NCBI GenBank assembly: GCA_018261615.1
Contig: JAGTSE010000024.1
Location: 1 to 64,000, forward strand
Direction: 5' to 3'
DNA length: 64,000 nt
Source of the DNA: Pseudomonadota bacterium
GTDB taxonomy: Bacteria > Pseudomonadota > Gammaproteobacteria > Enterobacterales > Enterobacteriaceae
Below, piece by piece: positions 19,572-31,349 of the stretch. Under the pieces are notes generated by a model. It ran no database searches. It was given only the letters and a program-made list of their open reading frames with translations, and had not been told where the DNA came from. How positions within the stretch are numbered: the stretch's first letter is position 1; the number at the start of each line of letters is the position of its first letter. The position numbers and the translations under genes are program-made.

Positions 19572-20165
19572 ATGACAGATATCTGGCTCGCTTCCGGCTC
19601 CCCCCGTCGTCAGGAACTGCTCACCCAATTGGGTGTGGCTTTCGAACTTATCGTTCCGGGAATTGAAGAACAACGCCAGCCGCAGGAGAGCGCGCGGCAG
19701 TACGTTCTGCGCCTTGCGCGTGAGAAGGCACTGGCGGGCGTAGCGATGGCACCGCGCGATCTGCCGGTGTTAGGTGCGGACACGATCGTGATATTTAATG
19801 GTGAAGTGCTTGAAAAACCGAAAGACTCCTCGCATGCTGCCAGTATGTTACGTCTGCTTTCCGGGCAAACACACCAGGTCATGACTGCTGTGGCGCTGGC
19901 CGATCGCCAGCACCTGCTTGATTGTCTGGTGGAAACAGAAGTGACCTTCAGAGTGTTATCAGAAAAGGATATTGCCGCCTACGTCGAAAGCAAAGAACCG
20001 CTGGATAAAGCCGGTGCGTACGGCATTCAGGGGCTGGGTGGGTGTTTCGTCAGGAAAATTAACGGTAGTTATCATGCCGTTGTGGGTTTACCGCTGGTGG
20101 AAACCTGGGAATTGCTGAGCAATTTTAACGCACTGCGTGAAGGAAGAGATAATCATGACGGCTGA
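19572..20165 (+). CDS. yhdE: Maf-family nucleoside triphosphate pyrophosphatase
   Basis: A 197-residue Maf-fold enzyme that hydrolyses dTTP, UTP and modified pyrimidine triphosphates, a house-cleaning activity. The substrate loop ([11 protein letters not shown]) is at residues 7-17, followed by GADTIV with the catalytic aspartate and the KAGAYGIQG motif. It overlaps the start of rng by 11 nt and belongs to the mreBCD-yhdE-rng transcript. Confidence 0.95.
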   Translation: MTDIWLASGSPRRQELLTQLGVAFELIVPGIEEQRQPQESARQYVLRLAREKALAGVAMAPRDLPVLGADTIVIFNGEVLEKPKDSSHAASMLRLLSGQTHQVMTAVALADRQHLLDCLVETEVTFRVLSEKDIAAYVESKEPLDKAGAYGIQGLGGCFVRKINGSYHAVVGLPLVETWELLSNFNALREGRDNHDG

Positions 20166-21624
20166 ATTGTTGGTCAACGTTACACCATCGGAAACACGCG
20201 TCGCTTATATTGACGGCGGTATTCTTCAGGAAATTCACATCGAGCGCGAAGCACGGCGCGGGATAGTAGGCAATATCTACAAAGGTCGGGTCAGCAGGGT
20301 ACTTCCGGGTATGCAGGCGGCTTTTGTAGATATTGGTCTGGAAAAGGCGGCGTTTCTACACGCCTCCGACATTATGCCGCACACCGAATGCGTCGCCGGG
20401 GAAGAGCAGAAAAACTTCACCGTTCGCGATATCTCCGAACTGGTTCGCCAGGGGCAGGATCTGATGGTGCAGGTGGTCAAAGACCCTCTCGGCACCAAAG
20501 GCGCGCGTCTTACCACAGATATTACGTTGCCGTCCCGCTATCTGGTGTTTATGCCTGGTGCGGCGCACGTTGGCGTTTCCCAGCGTATTGAAAGTGAAGC
20601 CGAACGCGACCGCCTGAAGCAGGTGGTGGCCAGTTACTGCGATGAGCAGGGCGGCTTTATTATTCGTACTGCCGCCGAAGGTGTGTGCGAAGAGGATCTT
20701 TCTTCTGATGCCGCTTATCTTAAGCGTGTCTGGACGAAAGTGATGGAGCGCAAGAAGCGCCAGCAGACGCGCTGTAAACTCTATGGCGAATTGGCGCTGG
20801 CGCAGCGCGTACTGCGCGACTTTGCCGATGCGCATCTGGATCGTATTCGCGTTGATTCGAGGCTGACCTTTGAGGCGTTGCTTGAGTTTACGGCCGAATA
20901 CATTCCGGAAATGACCAGCAAACTGGAACATTACAGCGGTCGCCAGCCGATCTTCGATCTCTACGATGTGGAAAACGAAATTCAGCGCGCGCTGGAACGT
21001 AAGGTCGAACTGAAATCGGGCGGCTATCTGATCATTGATCAAACCGAAGCGATGACCACTGTCGATATTAATACCGGCGCATTTGTCGGCCATCGCAATC
21101 TCGATGACACCATCTTCAACACCAATATCGAAGCCACTCAGGCGATCGCCCGCCAGCTACGGTTACGTAACCTTGGCGGCATTATCATTATTGATTTTAT
21201 TGATATGAATAATGAGGATCACCGCCGTCGCGTGCTGCATTCGCTGGAGCAGGCGCTGAGCAAAGATCGGGTAAAAACCAGTATCAACGGTTTTTCCCAG
21301 CTTGGGCTGGTAGAGATGACCCGCAAACGCACGCGCGAGAGCGTGGAGCACGTCTTGTGCAAAGAATGTCCCACCTGTCATGGCCGGGGAACGGTGAAAA
21401 CCGTGGAAACCGTGTGCTATGAGATCATGCGCGAGATCGTTCGCGTCCACCATGCCTACGACTCCGATCGCTTCCTGGTCTATGCTTCACCTGCGGTAGC
21501 GGAAACCCTGAAAGGTGAAGAGTCGCACGCGCTGGCCGAAGTGGAAATCTTCGTCGGTAAGCAGGTAAAAGTGCAAATCGAGCCGCTCTATAATCAGGAG
21601 CAGTTTGACGTAGTCATGATGTAA
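20155..21624 (+). CDS. rng: Ribonuclease G
   Basis: A 489-residue endoribonuclease that matures the 5' end of 16S rRNA and degrades some mRNAs. An N-terminal S1 RNA-binding region (about 35-120) is followed by the 5' sensor and a DNase-I-like catalytic domain with magnesium-binding aspartates in [12 protein letters not shown] and IIIDFIDM. The zinc-link CKECPTCHG holds the dimer together. The start at 20155 (MTAELLVN) matches E. coli; an in-frame ATG 18 nt upstream is less likely. It overlaps yhdE. Confidence 0.97.
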   Translation: MTAELLVNVTPSETRVAYIDGGILQEIHIEREARRGIVGNIYKGRVSRVLPGMQAAFVDIGLEKAAFLHASDIMPHTECVAGEEQKNFTVRDISELVRQGQDLMVQVVKDPLGTKGARLTTDITLPSRYLVFMPGAAHVGVSQRIESEAERDRLKQVVASYCDEQGGFIIRTAAEGVCEEDLSSDAAYLKRVWTKVMERKKRQQTRCKLYGELALAQRVLRDFADAHLDRIRVDSRLTFEALLEFTAEYIPEMTSKLEHYSGRQPIFDLYDVENEIQRALERKVELKSGGYLIIDQTEAMTTVDINTGAFVGHRNLDDTIFNTNIEATQAIARQLRLRNLGGIIIIDFIDMNNEDHRRRVLHSLEQALSKDRVKTSINGFSQLGLVEMTRKRTRESVEHVLCKECPTCHGRGTVKTVETVCYEIMREIVRVHHAYDSDRFLVYASPAVAETLKGEESHALAEVEIFVGKQVKVQIEPLYNQEQFDVVMM

Positions 21625-21678
21625 TGCGCAGCGTGCTGCGACACAAGTGGGTCTGATTGGATTGACAAGGAGAGAGGC

Positions 21679-24600
21679 GTGAGGCGACTGCCGGGGATAT
21701 TGCTGCTTACAGGGGCGACGCTGATTGTTATCGCGGCGCTGCTGGTGAGTGGTTTGCGCCTGGTGTTGCCGCACCTGGATAACTGGCGCGAGGAGATCCT
21801 GACGCGCATCACGGCACAAACCGGCATTCCGGTTTCGGCCAGTCAGTTGCAGGCGCGCTGGGAGAATTTCGGCCCTGAGCTGGAAGTGCGCGATATCAAA
21901 GCCCGCCTGAATGACGGCGGCGATCTTTCCGTTAAGCGCGTAACGCTGGCGCTGGATGTCTGGCAGAGCCTGCTGCACCTGCGCTGGCAGTTTCGTGATC
22001 TTACCTTTTATCAACTCGTCGCGCGCACCAATACGCCGTTGCAGCGGAATGACAACGATGAGCCGATTGCCAGCGATCGCATCAGCGACCTCTTCTTACG
22101 CCAGTTTGATCATTTTGATCTTCGCGACAGTCGCGTCAGTTTTCTGACGCTTTCCGGCCAACGCGCCGAACTGGCGATCCCGCAGCTTACATGGCTTAAC
22201 GGCAACGATCGTCACCGTGCCGAGGGGCAAGTTAGTCTCTCGAGCCTGACCGGGCAGCACGGTGTGATGCAGGTTCGGATGGACCTCCGCGACGACAACG
22301 GGCTGTTGAATAATGGCCGTGTCTGGCTGCAAGCTGATGATATCGATGTTAAACCATGGCTCGGTACGTGGATGCAGGACAACGTGGCGCTCGATTCTGC
22401 CCGTTTTAGCCTTGAGGGCTGGATGACGCTGAATAAAGGCGTGGTGGAAAGCGGCGATGTGTGGCTGAAAAAAGGCGGCGCAAGCTGGCAGGGAGAGCAG
22501 GCAACCACCCACCGTTTGACGGTCGATAACCTGACCGTCCATGTTTCCCGTCAACAGCAAGGCTGGCAGTTTGATGTGCCGGTAACACGTATCGCTATTG
22601 ATGACCGCGCATGGCCGCAGGGCGCGCTGAGTTTTGCCTGGGTTCCGGCGCAGGAAGTGGGCGGGGTGAACAGTGATGAATTACGCGTTCGTGCCAACAA
22701 CCTTGAGTTGAGTGGGCTGGAAGGGCTGCTGCCTATTGCGCAGAAGATCTCGCCGTCCCTGTCCGACATCTGGCGCACCATGCAACCAGAAGGTTCGCTG
22801 GAGCAACTGGCGCTGGATATCCCGTTGCAGGCAACCGACAAAACGCGTTTCCTGGCGCAGTGGAAAGATATCCGTTGGAAACAGTGGCAGTTGTTGCCGG
22901 GCGTTGAACATTTCAGCGGCAAGCTGGAAGGCAGCCTCGCTGATGGGCGATTAACGGGCGCGGTGACACAGGCGAAAATGCCGTATGTTGGCGTATTCCC
23001 GGCGCCGCTTGAGATTGATAAAGCGGACGCCACGCTGAACTGGCAGAAGAACGAACATGGCTTCCAGCTTGATGGGAATAACATTGATGTGCAGGCGAAC
23101 GCACTACATGCACACGGAAGTTTCCGTTATCTCCAGCCGCAGGATGATGAACCCTGGCTTGGTATTCTGGCGGGGATCAATGTTTCCGACGCTGGGCAGT
23201 CCTGGCGCTACTTCCCGCAAAACCTGATGGGCAAAGCGCTGGTGTCATATCTTAGTGCCGCCATTAAAGGCGGACAGGCACAGGATGCCACGCTGGTATA
23301 CGGCGGCAACCCGCACTTATTCCCCTATAAGCACAATGAAGGTCAGTTTGAAGTGCTGGTGCCGCTACGCAATGCGACCTTTGCTTTTCAGCCTGACTGG
23401 CCAGCGCTGCAAAATCTGGATATCGAGCTGGATTTTCTCAATGACGGTCTGTGGATGAAAAGCGATAAGGCGGCCCTTGGTGGCGTGACCGCCAGCAATC
23501 TGACCGCGGTTATTCCTGATTATGAAAAAGAGAATCTGCTGATCGATGCCGATATTAACGGCCCGGGCAAAGCAGTTGGCCCCTACTTCAAAGAGACACC
23601 GCTGCACGACACGCTGGCCAGCGCGCTGGATGAACTGCAACTTGATGGCGACGTAAGCGCTCGCTTACATCTTGATATTCCGCTGGATGGCGAGATGACC
23701 GTCGCCAAAGGCGATGTGGCGTTGCGTAACAATAGCCTGTTTATCAAGCCGCTCAACAGCACGCTGAAAAACCTCAGCGGCAAATTCAGTTTCGATAATG
23801 GCACCCTGAAAAGCGAGCCGTTACAGGCGACCTGGTTTAATCAACCTCTGAACCTCGATTTTTCCACCACCGAAGGCGACAAAGCGTATCAGGTAGCGGT
23901 CAATCTCAATGGCAAATGGCAGCCAGCGCGCACGGGCGTATTACCTGCTCAGCTTGAGTCTGCGCTCGGCGGTAGTGTGGCGTGGAAAGGGGATGTTGGA
24001 ATTGAGCTGCCGCATAACGGCGGTGCGACCTACAAGGTCAATATTGATGGCGATCTGAGTAACATCGCCAGCACCTTGCCGCCGCCGCTGGATAAAGCCG
24101 CAGGCAAAGCGCTGCCGGTTAAACTGAAAGTGGATGGCGATCTGCGTGGCTTTGCGCTGACCGGCAACGCCGGTAGCAATAATCACTTCAACAGCCGCTG
24201 GTTGCTTAACAACAAACTCACGCTCGATCGTGGGATTTGGACCTCGGATAGCCGCACCCTTCCGCCATTGCCGGAACAGGCCGGGCTGGAGCTGAATCTC
24301 CCCGCCATGAACGGCGCGCAGTGGCTGGCGCTGTTCCGCCAGGGCGTGGCGAATAATGTCAGTAATTCAACGAGTTTCCCGTCCAGTATCACGTTACGCA
24401 CGCCAGCGCTGACGCTGGGCGGGCAGCAGTGGAATAACCTGAGTATCGTCTCGCAGCCGCAGCTTTCCGGCTCTACCATTGAGGCACAGGCGCGGGAAAT
24501 TAGCGGTACGCTGACGCTGCGCGATAATGCACCGTGGCAAGCGGCCATCCGTTACCTCTATTACAATCCGTCTAATATGCAGCCGAATGATGATGACATT

Positions 24601-25482
24601 TCGTCGCCGTCGACGTTGCTGCGCGGCAAAACCCGTATTGATTTTACCGGCTGGCCGGATTTGCAGTTGCGCTGTGCTGAATGCTGGCTATGGGGGCAAA
24701 AATATGGCCGTATCGACGGTGATTTCTCGATTAATGGCGATACGTTGACGCTGGCGAACGGCCTGGTGGACAGTGGCACCGCTCGTCTGACGGCAGACGG
24801 CGAATGGGTTAACCGGGTAGGGGCAGAACGCACGTCGCTGAAAGGTGTGCTGCGCGGCGAGAAACTCGACTCGGCAGCGAGTTTCTTTGGCGTCTCGACG
24901 CCGGTACGCGACTCCTCTTTCGATATCAACTATGACCTGCATTGGCGTAGCCCGCCGTGGCAGCCGCAGGAAGAGTCGCTGAACGGCATTTTGCGTACGC
25001 GGCTGGGGAAAGGGAAGATCACCGATATCAGCACTGGTCATGCAGGGCAGTTTCTGCGACTGTTTAGCGTCGATGCGCTGCTGCGCAAATTGCGCTTCGA
25101 TTTTAGCGATACCTTTAGCAGTGAAGGGTTCTGGTTTGATTCGATCCGCAGCACCGCATGGATCAAAGATGGTGTGCTGCACAGCGATGATACGCTGGTG
25201 GACGGGCTGGAAGCGGACATCGCGATGAAAGGTTCGGTCGATCTGGTGCGCCGCGAACTGAATGTTGAAGCGGTAGTGGCACCGGAAATATCGGCAACCG
25301 TAGGCGTGGCGGCCGCTTTCGCCGTCAACCCGATCGTAGGCGCGGCTGTGTTTGCCGCCAGTAAAGTGCTGGGGCCGCTATGGAATAAAGTCTCTATTCT
25401 GCGCTACAGCATTACTGGCCCGGTCGATCAGCCGCAGATTAACGAAGTCCTGCGCCAGCCGCGCACGGACAAAACGCAATGA
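21679..25482 (+). CDS. yhdP: AsmA-like envelope lipid-transport protein YhdP
   Basis: A 1267-residue protein anchored by one N-terminal membrane helix (about 7-29). It is otherwise a very long periplasmic, beta-rich protein of the AsmA/DUF3971 superfamily. With TamB and YdbH it is thought to form bridges carrying phospholipid to the outer membrane. It starts at GTG with GGAGAG 7-9 nt upstream. Full length is the same as E. coli within one residue. It follows rng by 54 nt. Confidence 0.95.
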   Translation: MRRLPGILLLTGATLIVIAALLVSGLRLVLPHLDNWREEILTRITAQTGIPVSASQLQARWENFGPELEVRDIKARLNDGGDLSVKRVTLALDVWQSLLHLRWQFRDLTFYQLVARTNTPLQRNDNDEPIASDRISDLFLRQFDHFDLRDSRVSFLTLSGQRAELAIPQLTWLNGNDRHRAEGQVSLSSLTGQHGVMQVRMDLRDDNGLLNNGRVWLQADDIDVKPWLGTWMQDNVALDSARFSLEGWMTLNKGVVESGDVWLKKGGASWQGEQATTHRLTVDNLTVHVSRQQQGWQFDVPVTRIAIDDRAWPQGALSFAWVPAQEVGGVNSDELRVRANNLELSGLEGLLPIAQKISPSLSDIWRTMQPEGSLEQLALDIPLQATDKTRFLAQWKDIRWKQWQLLPGVEHFSGKLEGSLADGRLTGAVTQAKMPYVGVFPAPLEIDKADATLNWQKNEHGFQLDGNNIDVQANALHAHGSFRYLQPQDDEPWLGILAGINVSDAGQSWRYFPQNLMGKALVSYLSAAIKGGQAQDATLVYGGNPHLFPYKHNEGQFEVLVPLRNATFAFQPDWPALQNLDIELDFLNDGLWMKSDKAALGGVTASNLTAVIPDYEKENLLIDADINGPGKAVGPYFKETPLHDTLASALDELQLDGDVSARLHLDIPLDGEMTVAKGDVALRNNSLFIKPLNSTLKNLSGKFSFDNGTLKSEPLQATWFNQPLNLDFSTTEGDKAYQVAVNLNGKWQPARTGVLPAQLESALGGSVAWKGDVGIELPHNGGATYKVNIDGDLSNIASTLPPPLDKAAGKALPVKLKVDGDLRGFALTGNAGSNNHFNSRWLLNNKLTLDRGIWTSDSRTLPPLPEQAGLELNLPAMNGAQWLALFRQGVANNVSNSTSFPSSITLRTPALTLGGQQWNNLSIVSQPQLSGSTIEAQAREISGTLTLRDNAPWQAAIRYLYYNPSNMQPNDDDISSPSTLLRGKTRIDFTGWPDLQLRCAECWLWGQKYGRIDGDFSINGDTLTLANGLVDSGTARLTADGEWVNRVGAERTSLKGVLRGEKLDSAASFFGVSTPVRDSSFDINYDLHWRSPPWQPQEESLNGILRTRLGKGKITDISTGHAGQFLRLFSVDALLRKLRFDFSDTFSSEGFWFDSIRSTAWIKDGVLHSDDTLVDGLEADIAMKGSVDLVRRELNVEAVVAPEISATVGVAAAFAVNPIVGAAVFAASKVLGPLWNKVSILRYSITGPVDQPQINEVLRQPRTDKTQ

Positions 25483-25560
25483 TTTGACGGCATCGGCGAA
25501 TTGCCTCAAGCTCCTTGTATCGCTTTTTTTATTGCCCGATGTGGCGGCAACGATGAGTAA

Positions 25561-27012
<1,452 letters not shown>

Positions 27013-27020
27013 TCGTTAAA

Positions 27021-27044
27021 ATCCTCTCCCTGCGGGGAGAGGAT
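27021..27044. terminator. Bidirectional terminator between tldD and aaeR
   Basis: A 10-bp perfect stem (27021-27030 with 27035-27044) with a 4-nt loop lies in the 39-bp gap between the convergent genes. A/T-rich flanks on both sides suit termination from either direction. Confidence 0.75.
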
Positions 27045-27051
27045 TATCCGC

Positions 27052-27975
27052 TCAGGCGCTGCGTCCCTGCATTCCCTGATATACCTTCGCCACTTCAATA
27101 AAATATTCCGTCATGTAGTTAATACAGACCTGCACTTTCAGCGGGAGCTTATCTTTTTGCGTATATAGCGCATAAACCGGGCGCGGATCGGACTGATAGC
27201 GTGGTAGCAGGATCTCCAACTGGCCACTGTTGATCTCATCGATCACCCACATCAGCGGGACATAAGCCAGCCCGGCCCCGACAGTCAGCCAGCGCGTCAG
27301 CGTCATCGGATCGTTGGTGATAAACCGTCCCTGCGGGATCAGCCGCGTTGAGATCCCTTCTGGCGCGATCAGTTCAAATTCGTTATCCGGGCGGACGCTA
27401 TATTCTAGCCACGAATGATTTGCCAGGTCGGTGGGTTTTTCCGGCACGCCATATTGGGCAAGATAGTTTTTCGCCGCGCAGAGCACCATTGGCATCACGC
27501 CAAGGCGTCGGGAGAAGAGGCTGGAATCTTGCAGGGCACCGACGCGGATCACCACATCCAGCCCGTCGGCGATCAGATCCGGCGCCGGGATTCCGGTTAC
27601 CAGGTTGACGGTCAACCCTGGATGCTCTTTCAGCATCTCTGCCGTCATTTTTGCCAGCACATTTTGCGCCATGGTTGAAGAACTACCAATGCGCAGCGTG
27701 CCGATCGGCGTGTTGTTGAAAGCGTAAAGTTGCTCATGGACATCCTGCACTTCATGCAGCATGCGACGACATCCCTGATAGTAAATTTTTCCAGCTTCGG
27801 TTAGCCCCAGGCTGCGTGTGCTGCGGTTTAGCAGCTTGACCTGTAATTCATCTTCCAGCTTCGCCACCGTCTGGCTGATGGACGAAACGCTCATTTCCAG
27901 CTGTCGGGCGGTGGCGGTAAAGGAACCTAATTCCACCACCCTGGCAAACACCGACATGCGTTTTAGTCGTTCCAT
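27052..27975 (-). CDS. aaeR: LysR-type regulator of aaeXAB
   Basis: A 307-residue LysR-family regulator with an N-terminal winged helix-turn-helix (about residues 1-60; GSFTATARQLEMSVSSISQTVAKLEDEL) and a C-terminal effector domain. In E. coli AaeR responds to aromatic carboxylic acids such as p-hydroxybenzoate and controls the divergent aaeXAB efflux genes. The divergent arrangement is retained here. Confidence 0.94.
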   Translation of the reverse strand: MERLKRMSVFARVVELGSFTATARQLEMSVSSISQTVAKLEDELQVKLLNRSTRSLGLTEAGKIYYQGCRRMLHEVQDVHEQLYAFNNTPIGTLRIGSSSTMAQNVLAKMTAEMLKEHPGLTVNLVTGIPAPDLIADGLDVVIRVGALQDSSLFSRRLGVMPMVLCAAKNYLAQYGVPEKPTDLANHSWLEYSVRPDNEFELIAPEGISTRLIPQGRFITNDPMTLTRWLTVGAGLAYVPLMWVIDEINSGQLEILLPRYQSDPRPVYALYTQKDKLPLKVQVCINYMTEYFIEVAKVYQGMQGRSA

Positions 27976-27993
27976 TATTCATTCTTACTTAAA

Positions 27994-28009
27994 AGTGATT
28001 TAGATCACA
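27994..28009. promoter_or_regulatory. CRP-like site between aaeR and aaeX
   Basis: AGTGATTTAGATCACA matches the CRP consensus TGTGA-N6-TCACA at 9 of 10 defined positions. It is centred about 26 bp upstream of the aaeR start and about 150 bp upstream of aaeX, so it probably affects aaeR, possibly by blocking it. Confidence 0.5.
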
Positions 28010-28150
28010 CAATATAGATAACAGCATAACAGTTACGTTAATATACTATCTCTTAAGAATATTCACGTCACTCTCGCCCAGGCACTCCTGTCCTATTCCT
28101 GCGGTGACGTAAAAACAATTTCACCTGCTTGTTCTCGAATCAAGGTCAAC

Positions 28151-28354
28151 ATGAGTCTGTTTCCCGTAATCGTGGTGTTCGGTTTGTCGTTCCCTCCGAT
28201 TTTTTTTGAATTGATTTTGTCACTGGCTATTTTCTGGCTGGTACGACGGATGCTGATCCCCACCGGAATCTATGATTTCGTCTGGCATCCCGCTTTATTT
28301 AATACTGCGCTGTACTGCTGCCTGTTTTACCTGCTGTCGCGTTTGTTTGTTTGA
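28151..28354 (+). CDS. aaeX: Small membrane protein AaeX
   Basis: A 67-residue protein (DUF1656) with two hydrophobic segments (about residues 3-30 and 45-65). It is always the first gene of the aaeXAB operon and lies 7 nt before aaeA. Its function is unknown; it may assist the AaeAB pump. Confidence 0.92.
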   Translation: MSLFPVIVVFGLSFPPIFFELILSLAIFWLVRRMLIPTGIYDFVWHPALFNTALYCCLFYLLSRLFV

Positions 28355-28361
28355 GGTCGAA

Positions 28362-29294
28362 GTGAAAACACTAACAAGAAATATCTCTCGTACCGCTATT
28401 ACGGTCGTTCTGGTTATCCTGGCGTTCATCGCAATTTTCCGCGCCTGGGTCTATTACACCGAATCCCCCTGGACGCGCGATGCGCGCTTCAGCGCAGATG
28501 TAGTTGCCATTGCGCCAGATGTCACCGGGCTGGTGACCTCGGTCAATGTGCATGACAACCAACTGGTAAAAGAGGGACAAGTGCTGTTCACCATCGATCA
28601 GCCCCGCTACCAGAAAGCGCTGGCAGAGGATGAGGCGGATGTTGCTTATTACGATGCGCTGGTCAACGAGAAGCGCCGTGAGGCCGGACGTCGTAACCAG
28701 TTAGGTGTACAGGCGATGTCGCGCGAAGAGATCGACCAGGCGAACAACATACTGCAAACGGCGATGCATCAGCTTGCTAAAGCACAAGCGGCCCGCGACC
28801 TGGCGAAACTTGATCTGGAGCGCACCATCATCCGTGCGCCAGCTGACGGTTGGGTCACCAACCTGAATGTTTACGCTGGTGAGTTTATTACCCGCGGTTC
28901 AACCGCTGTGGCGTTGGTGAAACAGAACTCCTTCTATATTCTGGCTTATATGGAAGAGACCAAACTCGAAGGCGTTCGTCCTGGTTACCGGGCAGAGATC
29001 ACGCCACTCGGCAGTAACATGGTGCTGAAAGGCACAGTGGACAGTATTGCCGCCGGTGTCACCAACTCCAGCAGTAGCAACGGCAACAAAGGGATGGCGA
29101 CTATCGATTCCAATCTGGAATGGGTGCGTCTGGCCCAGCGCGTACCGGTACGTATTCGCCTCGATAAACAGCAGGGAAATCTCTGGCCCGCAGGTACTAC
29201 CGCGACCGTTGTCGTGACCGGGAAAACCGATCGTGACGAGAGCCAGGATTCCTTCTTTCGTAAAATGGCCCACCGTCTGCGTGAGTTGGGGTAA
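28362..29294 (+). CDS. aaeA: p-Hydroxybenzoic acid efflux membrane-fusion protein
   Basis: A 310-residue periplasmic adaptor (HlyD/EmrA type). It has an N-terminal membrane helix (about 11-30), a lipoyl-like half motif ([29 protein letters not shown]), a coiled-coil hairpin and a beta-barrel. It works with AaeB to expel aromatic acids. The GTG start at 28362 gives the E. coli length; the longer open frame overlaps aaeX and has no support. Confidence 0.95.
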   Translation: MKTLTRNISRTAITVVLVILAFIAIFRAWVYYTESPWTRDARFSADVVAIAPDVTGLVTSVNVHDNQLVKEGQVLFTIDQPRYQKALAEDEADVAYYDALVNEKRREAGRRNQLGVQAMSREEIDQANNILQTAMHQLAKAQAARDLAKLDLERTIIRAPADGWVTNLNVYAGEFITRGSTAVALVKQNSFYILAYMEETKLEGVRPGYRAEITPLGSNMVLKGTVDSIAAGVTNSSSSNGNKGMATIDSNLEWVRLAQRVPVRIRLDKQQGNLWPAGTTATVVVTGKTDRDESQDSFFRKMAHRLRELG

Positions 29295-29299
29295 TCGCT

Positions 29300-31267
29300 A
29301 TGGGGCTGCTATCGATAGCCAGCCAGCATTTGCGCTTTGCCGTCAAGCTGGCCTTTGCCGTGGTACTGGCGCTGTTTGTCGGTTTTCACTTTCAGCTTGA
29401 AACACCTCGCTGGGCGGTGCTGACCGCCGCGATTGTTGCGGCTGGTCCGGCGTTTGCGGCCGGTGGCGAGCCCTATTCCGGCGCTATCCGTTACCGCGGA
29501 ATGCTGCGTATTGTCGGGACGTTTATCGGCTGTATTGCCGGTCTGGCGATCATCATTGTATTGATCCGCACGCCGCTGTTGATGCTGATGGTGTGCTGTA
29601 TCTGGGCCGGTTTTTGTACCTGGCTCTCCTCGCTGGTACGCGTTGAAAACTCCTATGCCTGGGGGCTGGCAGGATATACTGCGTTAATCATCGTCGTTAC
29701 CATTCAGACCGAGCCGCTGTTGGCGCCGCAATATGCCGTGGAGCGTTGTAGCGAAATCGTCGTCGGGATCCTCTGCGCCATTGTTGCCGATCTGCTGTTT
29801 TCCCCTCGCTCGATCAAACGTGAGATTGACCGTGAGCTTGACGCTCTGCTGGTGGCGCACTATCAACTGATGCAATTGTGCATCAAGCACGGCGATCGTG
29901 AAGAGGTGGATCAAGCATGGGCTGCGCTGGTGCGCCGTACCACCGCACTGGAAGGCATGCGCAGCAACCTGAAGATTGAATCATCCCGCTGGGGGCGTGC
30001 TAATCGGCGGTTAAAAGTAATCAACACGCTCTCATTGACGCTGATTACGCAGGCTTGCGAAACCTACCTTATTCAGAATACGCGTCCGGAACTGGTTACC
30101 GATACCTTCCGGGAGCTGTTCGCGGATCCTGTCGATAATGTGCAGGATGTGCATAAGCAAGTGAAACGCATGCGCCGGGTGATGGCCTGGACCGGTGAGC
30201 GTGATACGCCGGTAACCATCTACAGTTGGGTGGGGGCGGCGACGCGCTACCTACTGCTGAGACGCGGTGTCATCGGTAATGCCAAAATCAGTGCGGTTGA
30301 AGAAGAGGTCCTACAGGGCGAAGTGGTGGTAAAACCGGAATCCGCCGAACGTCACCATGCAATGGTTAACTTCTGGCGCACCACCTTATCATGCATGCTG
30401 GGTACGCTTTTCTGGCTGTGGACCGGCTGGACATCCGGCAGTGGATCAATGGTAATGATTGCCGTCGTTACCTCGCTGGCGATGCGTCTGCCGAATCCGA
30501 AAATGGTGGCAAAAGACTTTATCTACGGCATGTTGTGGGCCCTACCGATCGGAGCGTTGTTCTTTCTGGTGATTATTCCCTCGACGCAACAAAGCATGCT
30601 ACTGCTCTGTATCAGCCTGGCGGTGCTGGCCTTCTTTATCGGCATTGAGGTACAGAAGCGCCGTCTGGGATCGATGGCGACGTTGGCGGGCACCATCAAC
30701 ATTCTGGTGCTTGATAACCCAATGACCTTTAAATTCAGCCAGTTTCTCGACAATGCGCTCGGCCAGTTAGTGGGCGTGGTGCTGGCCATGGTGGTTTTGC
30801 TGCTGGTGCGGGATAACTCGCAGGCGCGTACCGGGCGTATGTTGTTGAATCAGTTTGTTTCGGCGGCGGTATCGGCAATGACCACCAATACGGCGCGACG
30901 TAAAGAGAACCATCTGCCTGCGCTGTATCAGCAACTGTTTTTACTGCTGAACAAATTCCCCGGCGACGTGGCGAAGTTTCGTCTGGCATTAACGTTGATT
31001 ATTGCCCACCAGCGTCTGCGCGATGCGCCGGTGCCTATCAATGATGATCTTTCCGCTTTTCATCGCCAGTTACGCCATACCGCGTCGCAAGTGATTTCGG
31101 CCGGATCGGATAACAAACGACGGCGTTACTTTATGCAACTGCTGGAAGAGCTGGATATATACCAGAAGAAACTGCGCATCTGGGATGCGCCGCCACAGGT
31201 GACCGAGCCGGTGCAGCGATTAACCGGGATGCTCCACAAATATCAGCATGCGCTGACCAGCAACTAA
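29300..31267 (+). CDS. aaeB: p-Hydroxybenzoic acid efflux pump subunit
   Basis: A 655-residue inner-membrane transporter of the FUSC/aromatic acid exporter family. Two hydrophobic bundles (about residues 12-160 and 365-500) are separated by a large cytoplasmic domain. It follows aaeA by 5 nt. The complex acts as a relief valve for toxic aromatic carboxylates. Length matches E. coli. Confidence 0.95.
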   Translation: MGLLSIASQHLRFAVKLAFAVVLALFVGFHFQLETPRWAVLTAAIVAAGPAFAAGGEPYSGAIRYRGMLRIVGTFIGCIAGLAIIIVLIRTPLLMLMVCCIWAGFCTWLSSLVRVENSYAWGLAGYTALIIVVTIQTEPLLAPQYAVERCSEIVVGILCAIVADLLFSPRSIKREIDRELDALLVAHYQLMQLCIKHGDREEVDQAWAALVRRTTALEGMRSNLKIESSRWGRANRRLKVINTLSLTLITQACETYLIQNTRPELVTDTFRELFADPVDNVQDVHKQVKRMRRVMAWTGERDTPVTIYSWVGAATRYLLLRRGVIGNAKISAVEEEVLQGEVVVKPESAERHHAMVNFWRTTLSCMLGTLFWLWTGWTSGSGSMVMIAVVTSLAMRLPNPKMVAKDFIYGMLWALPIGALFFLVIIPSTQQSMLLLCISLAVLAFFIGIEVQKRRLGSMATLAGTINILVLDNPMTFKFSQFLDNALGQLVGVVLAMVVLLLVRDNSQARTGRMLLNQFVSAAVSAMTTNTARRKENHLPALYQQLFLLLNKFPGDVAKFRLALTLIIAHQRLRDAPVPINDDLSAFHRQLRHTASQVISAGSDNKRRRYFMQLLEELDIYQKKLRIWDAPPQVTEPVQRLTGMLHKYQHALTSN

Positions 31268-31273
31268 ACAGAC

Positions 31274-31302
31274 AACCGGCGCTAAAAAGCGTCGGTTTTT
31301 TT
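31274..31302 (+). terminator. Terminator after aaeB
   Basis: An inverted repeat of about 10 bp (AACCGGCGCT paired with AGCGTCGGTT, one mismatch) is followed by a T-run at 31295-31302. It lies 6 bp past the aaeB stop codon. Confidence 0.82.
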
Positions 31303-31349
31303 ATGGCTATACTTTGTGGAAGCTGATAACACACCGATCGGGAGAACAA

